Assembly: GCA_028825345.1 (NCBI GenBank)
Contig: JAPKAJ010000158.1
Location: 1-5,559, forward strand
Length of the DNA: 5,559 bases
Source: Arenicellales bacterium
GTDB lineage: Bacteria > Pseudomonadota > Gammaproteobacteria > Arenicellales > UBA868
Direction: 5' to 3'
The notes beneath the pieces were generated by a model. That model was not told where the DNA came from and ran no database searches. It was given only the letters and a program-made list of their open reading frames with translations. How positions within the stretch are numbered: position 1 is the stretch's first letter; each line of letters begins with the position of its first letter. Shown here piece after piece: positions 4,803 through 5,559 of this stretch. A program made the position numbers and the translations under genes.

Positions 4803-5559
4803 TCAGCCGGGTACGATCTGTGCCAGGCCCATGGCGAGTCCCGGGTAACGGATCACGACTCCCAGGTGTTCGCGCATCAGGGTGTTATCTATGCGCTTGG
4901 ACTCAGCCAGGTAGGAGCGCATCTCGGGGCTTAACTGCGAGCGCGCCGTCTCGGCATCGATCACTGGCGGGCGGGGAAGATCAACTGCATCGGCGACCTG
5001 AAAGAAAAAGTCAGTCATAGTTGAGGGATACCCGTCACTGATGTTATAGACCGGACGTGGTTCATCGATCCGCGCGGCTGCGAGACAGGCGCGGACCAGA
5101 TCTTCGACGTGTACCCGGTTGCTCCAGGGGCAAAGCGCCGGCGCCAGCACCGGCTGCCCGGCCCGCAACCGTTTCAGCGGTAATTGACCCGGCCCGTAAA
5201 TGCCCGGCACCCGAAGCGCTACCAGCGCTACCCCCAGGGCATCACACCATTTACGCATGACCATCTCGGCATCTACACGCCGCCGTGCGCGATCCGTTCG
5301 CGGCGCCAGCACTCGCTCCTCGGTCACCCATGCCCCCTGGCAATCACCGTATACCCCGGTGGTGCTGATCAACACCACCCGCGACGGTGCCTGACCATCT
5401 GCCAAAAGACGTCGCGTCAAATTTCGCAGGCGCAGATCCTGGCTGCCATCAGGCGGTGGTGGTGCGAACCAGTACAGCACCCTGTCAGTCACTGGCACCG
5501 AAAGCGTTATTTCCGTATCAAGGTCTGCACTGACCGCTTCAATGCCTTCAGCACCCAGT
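4803..5559 (-). CDS. NAD-dependent epimerase/dehydratase family (atypical extended SDR, YeeZ-like), 5' end outside window
   Basis: 251 residues are visible and the frame stays open to the right edge, so the N-terminus is missing, including the GxxGxxG dinucleotide-binding loop expected there. The first visible residues (LGAEGIEAVSADLD) fit the second-strand region of a Rossmann fold. A GTG at 5496-5498 could be mistaken for the start, but the homologous-looking sequence continues upstream of it. Motifs in visible numbering: VVLISTTGVYGD (61-72), RVPGIYGPG (116-124), RVHVEDL (148-154) and YNISDGYP (171-178). These are the SSxxVYG, YGPG, VHVxD and NxxD elements of extended SDRs. The classical YxxxK is not seen; RRRVDAE (92-98) occupies its place, as in the YeeZ-type group. 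The reaction is unknown; Escherichia coli YeeZ itself has no firmly assigned substrate that I can cite. It converges with the AlkB-like gene, 88 bases away. Confidence 0.85.
   Translation of the reverse strand, partial: LGAEGIEAVSADLDTEITLSVPVTDRVLYWFAPPPPDGSQDLRLRNLTRRLLADGQAPSRVVLISTTGVYGDCQGAWVTEERVLAPRTDRARRRVDAEMVMRKWCDALGVALVALRVPGIYGPGQLPLKRLRAGQPVLAPALCPWSNRVHVEDLVRACLAAARIDEPRPVYNISDGYPSTMTDFFFQVADAVDLPRPPVIDAETARSQLSPEMRSYLAESKRIDNTLMREHLGVVIRYPGLAMGLAQIVPG

Noticed and set aside
4351..4848. 165-codon plus-strand frame overlapping the end of the AlkB-like gene
   Set aside because: It is out of frame with the conserved histidine boxes, low in complexity and overlaps two real genes; no family resemblance.

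Overview
The window looks like ordinary chromosome from a GC-rich Gram-negative bacterium, most likely a gammaproteobacterium. That assignment is inference: it rests on the type of proteins encoded and on sigma70-like promoter elements, and no rRNA, tRNA or other phylogenetic marker is present. There are six convincing protein genes. No insertion sequence, phage gene, CRISPR array, tRNA or rRNA is visible.

Layout from left to right. A short thioredoxin-fold/glutaredoxin-like gene on the minus strand (49-303) is divergent from a LysE/RhtB-type amino-acid exporter gene on the plus strand (378-986). The 70-odd bases between them hold a 12-base perfect palindrome and a possible minus-strand promoter. 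A relatively AT-rich intergenic stretch (987-1217) follows, with a consensus TTGACA box and a hairpin overlapping a strong Shine-Dalgarno. It leads to a short-chain dehydrogenase/reductase (1218-2039). After a 145-base gap with a good sigma70-like promoter come two tightly spaced plus-strand genes. The first is a CBS-containing member of the IMP dehydrogenase/GMP reductase family (2185-3654). The second, 16 bases after its stop, is an AlkB-like integral-membrane diiron hydroxylase (3671-4714). A minus-strand atypical extended SDR (NAD-dependent epimerase/dehydratase family, YeeZ-like) converges on this pair. Its reading frame runs off the right edge at 5559, so it is 5'-truncated by the window.

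How the genes might work together: the purine-type enzyme and the AlkB-like hydroxylase are probably co-transcribed, but no known pathway links them. The SDR just upstream could oxidise an alcohol or hydroxyacyl product, yet it is separated by its own gap and promoter, so that link is speculative. The most interesting protein is the purine enzyme. It keeps the nucleotide-binding motifs, the catalytic Cys and the CBS pair, but it lacks the Arg-Tyr dyad of the IMPDH flap and carries an unusual catalytic loop. This suggests a GMP reductase-like or otherwise changed activity rather than housekeeping GuaB. I found no convincing new multi-gene system.
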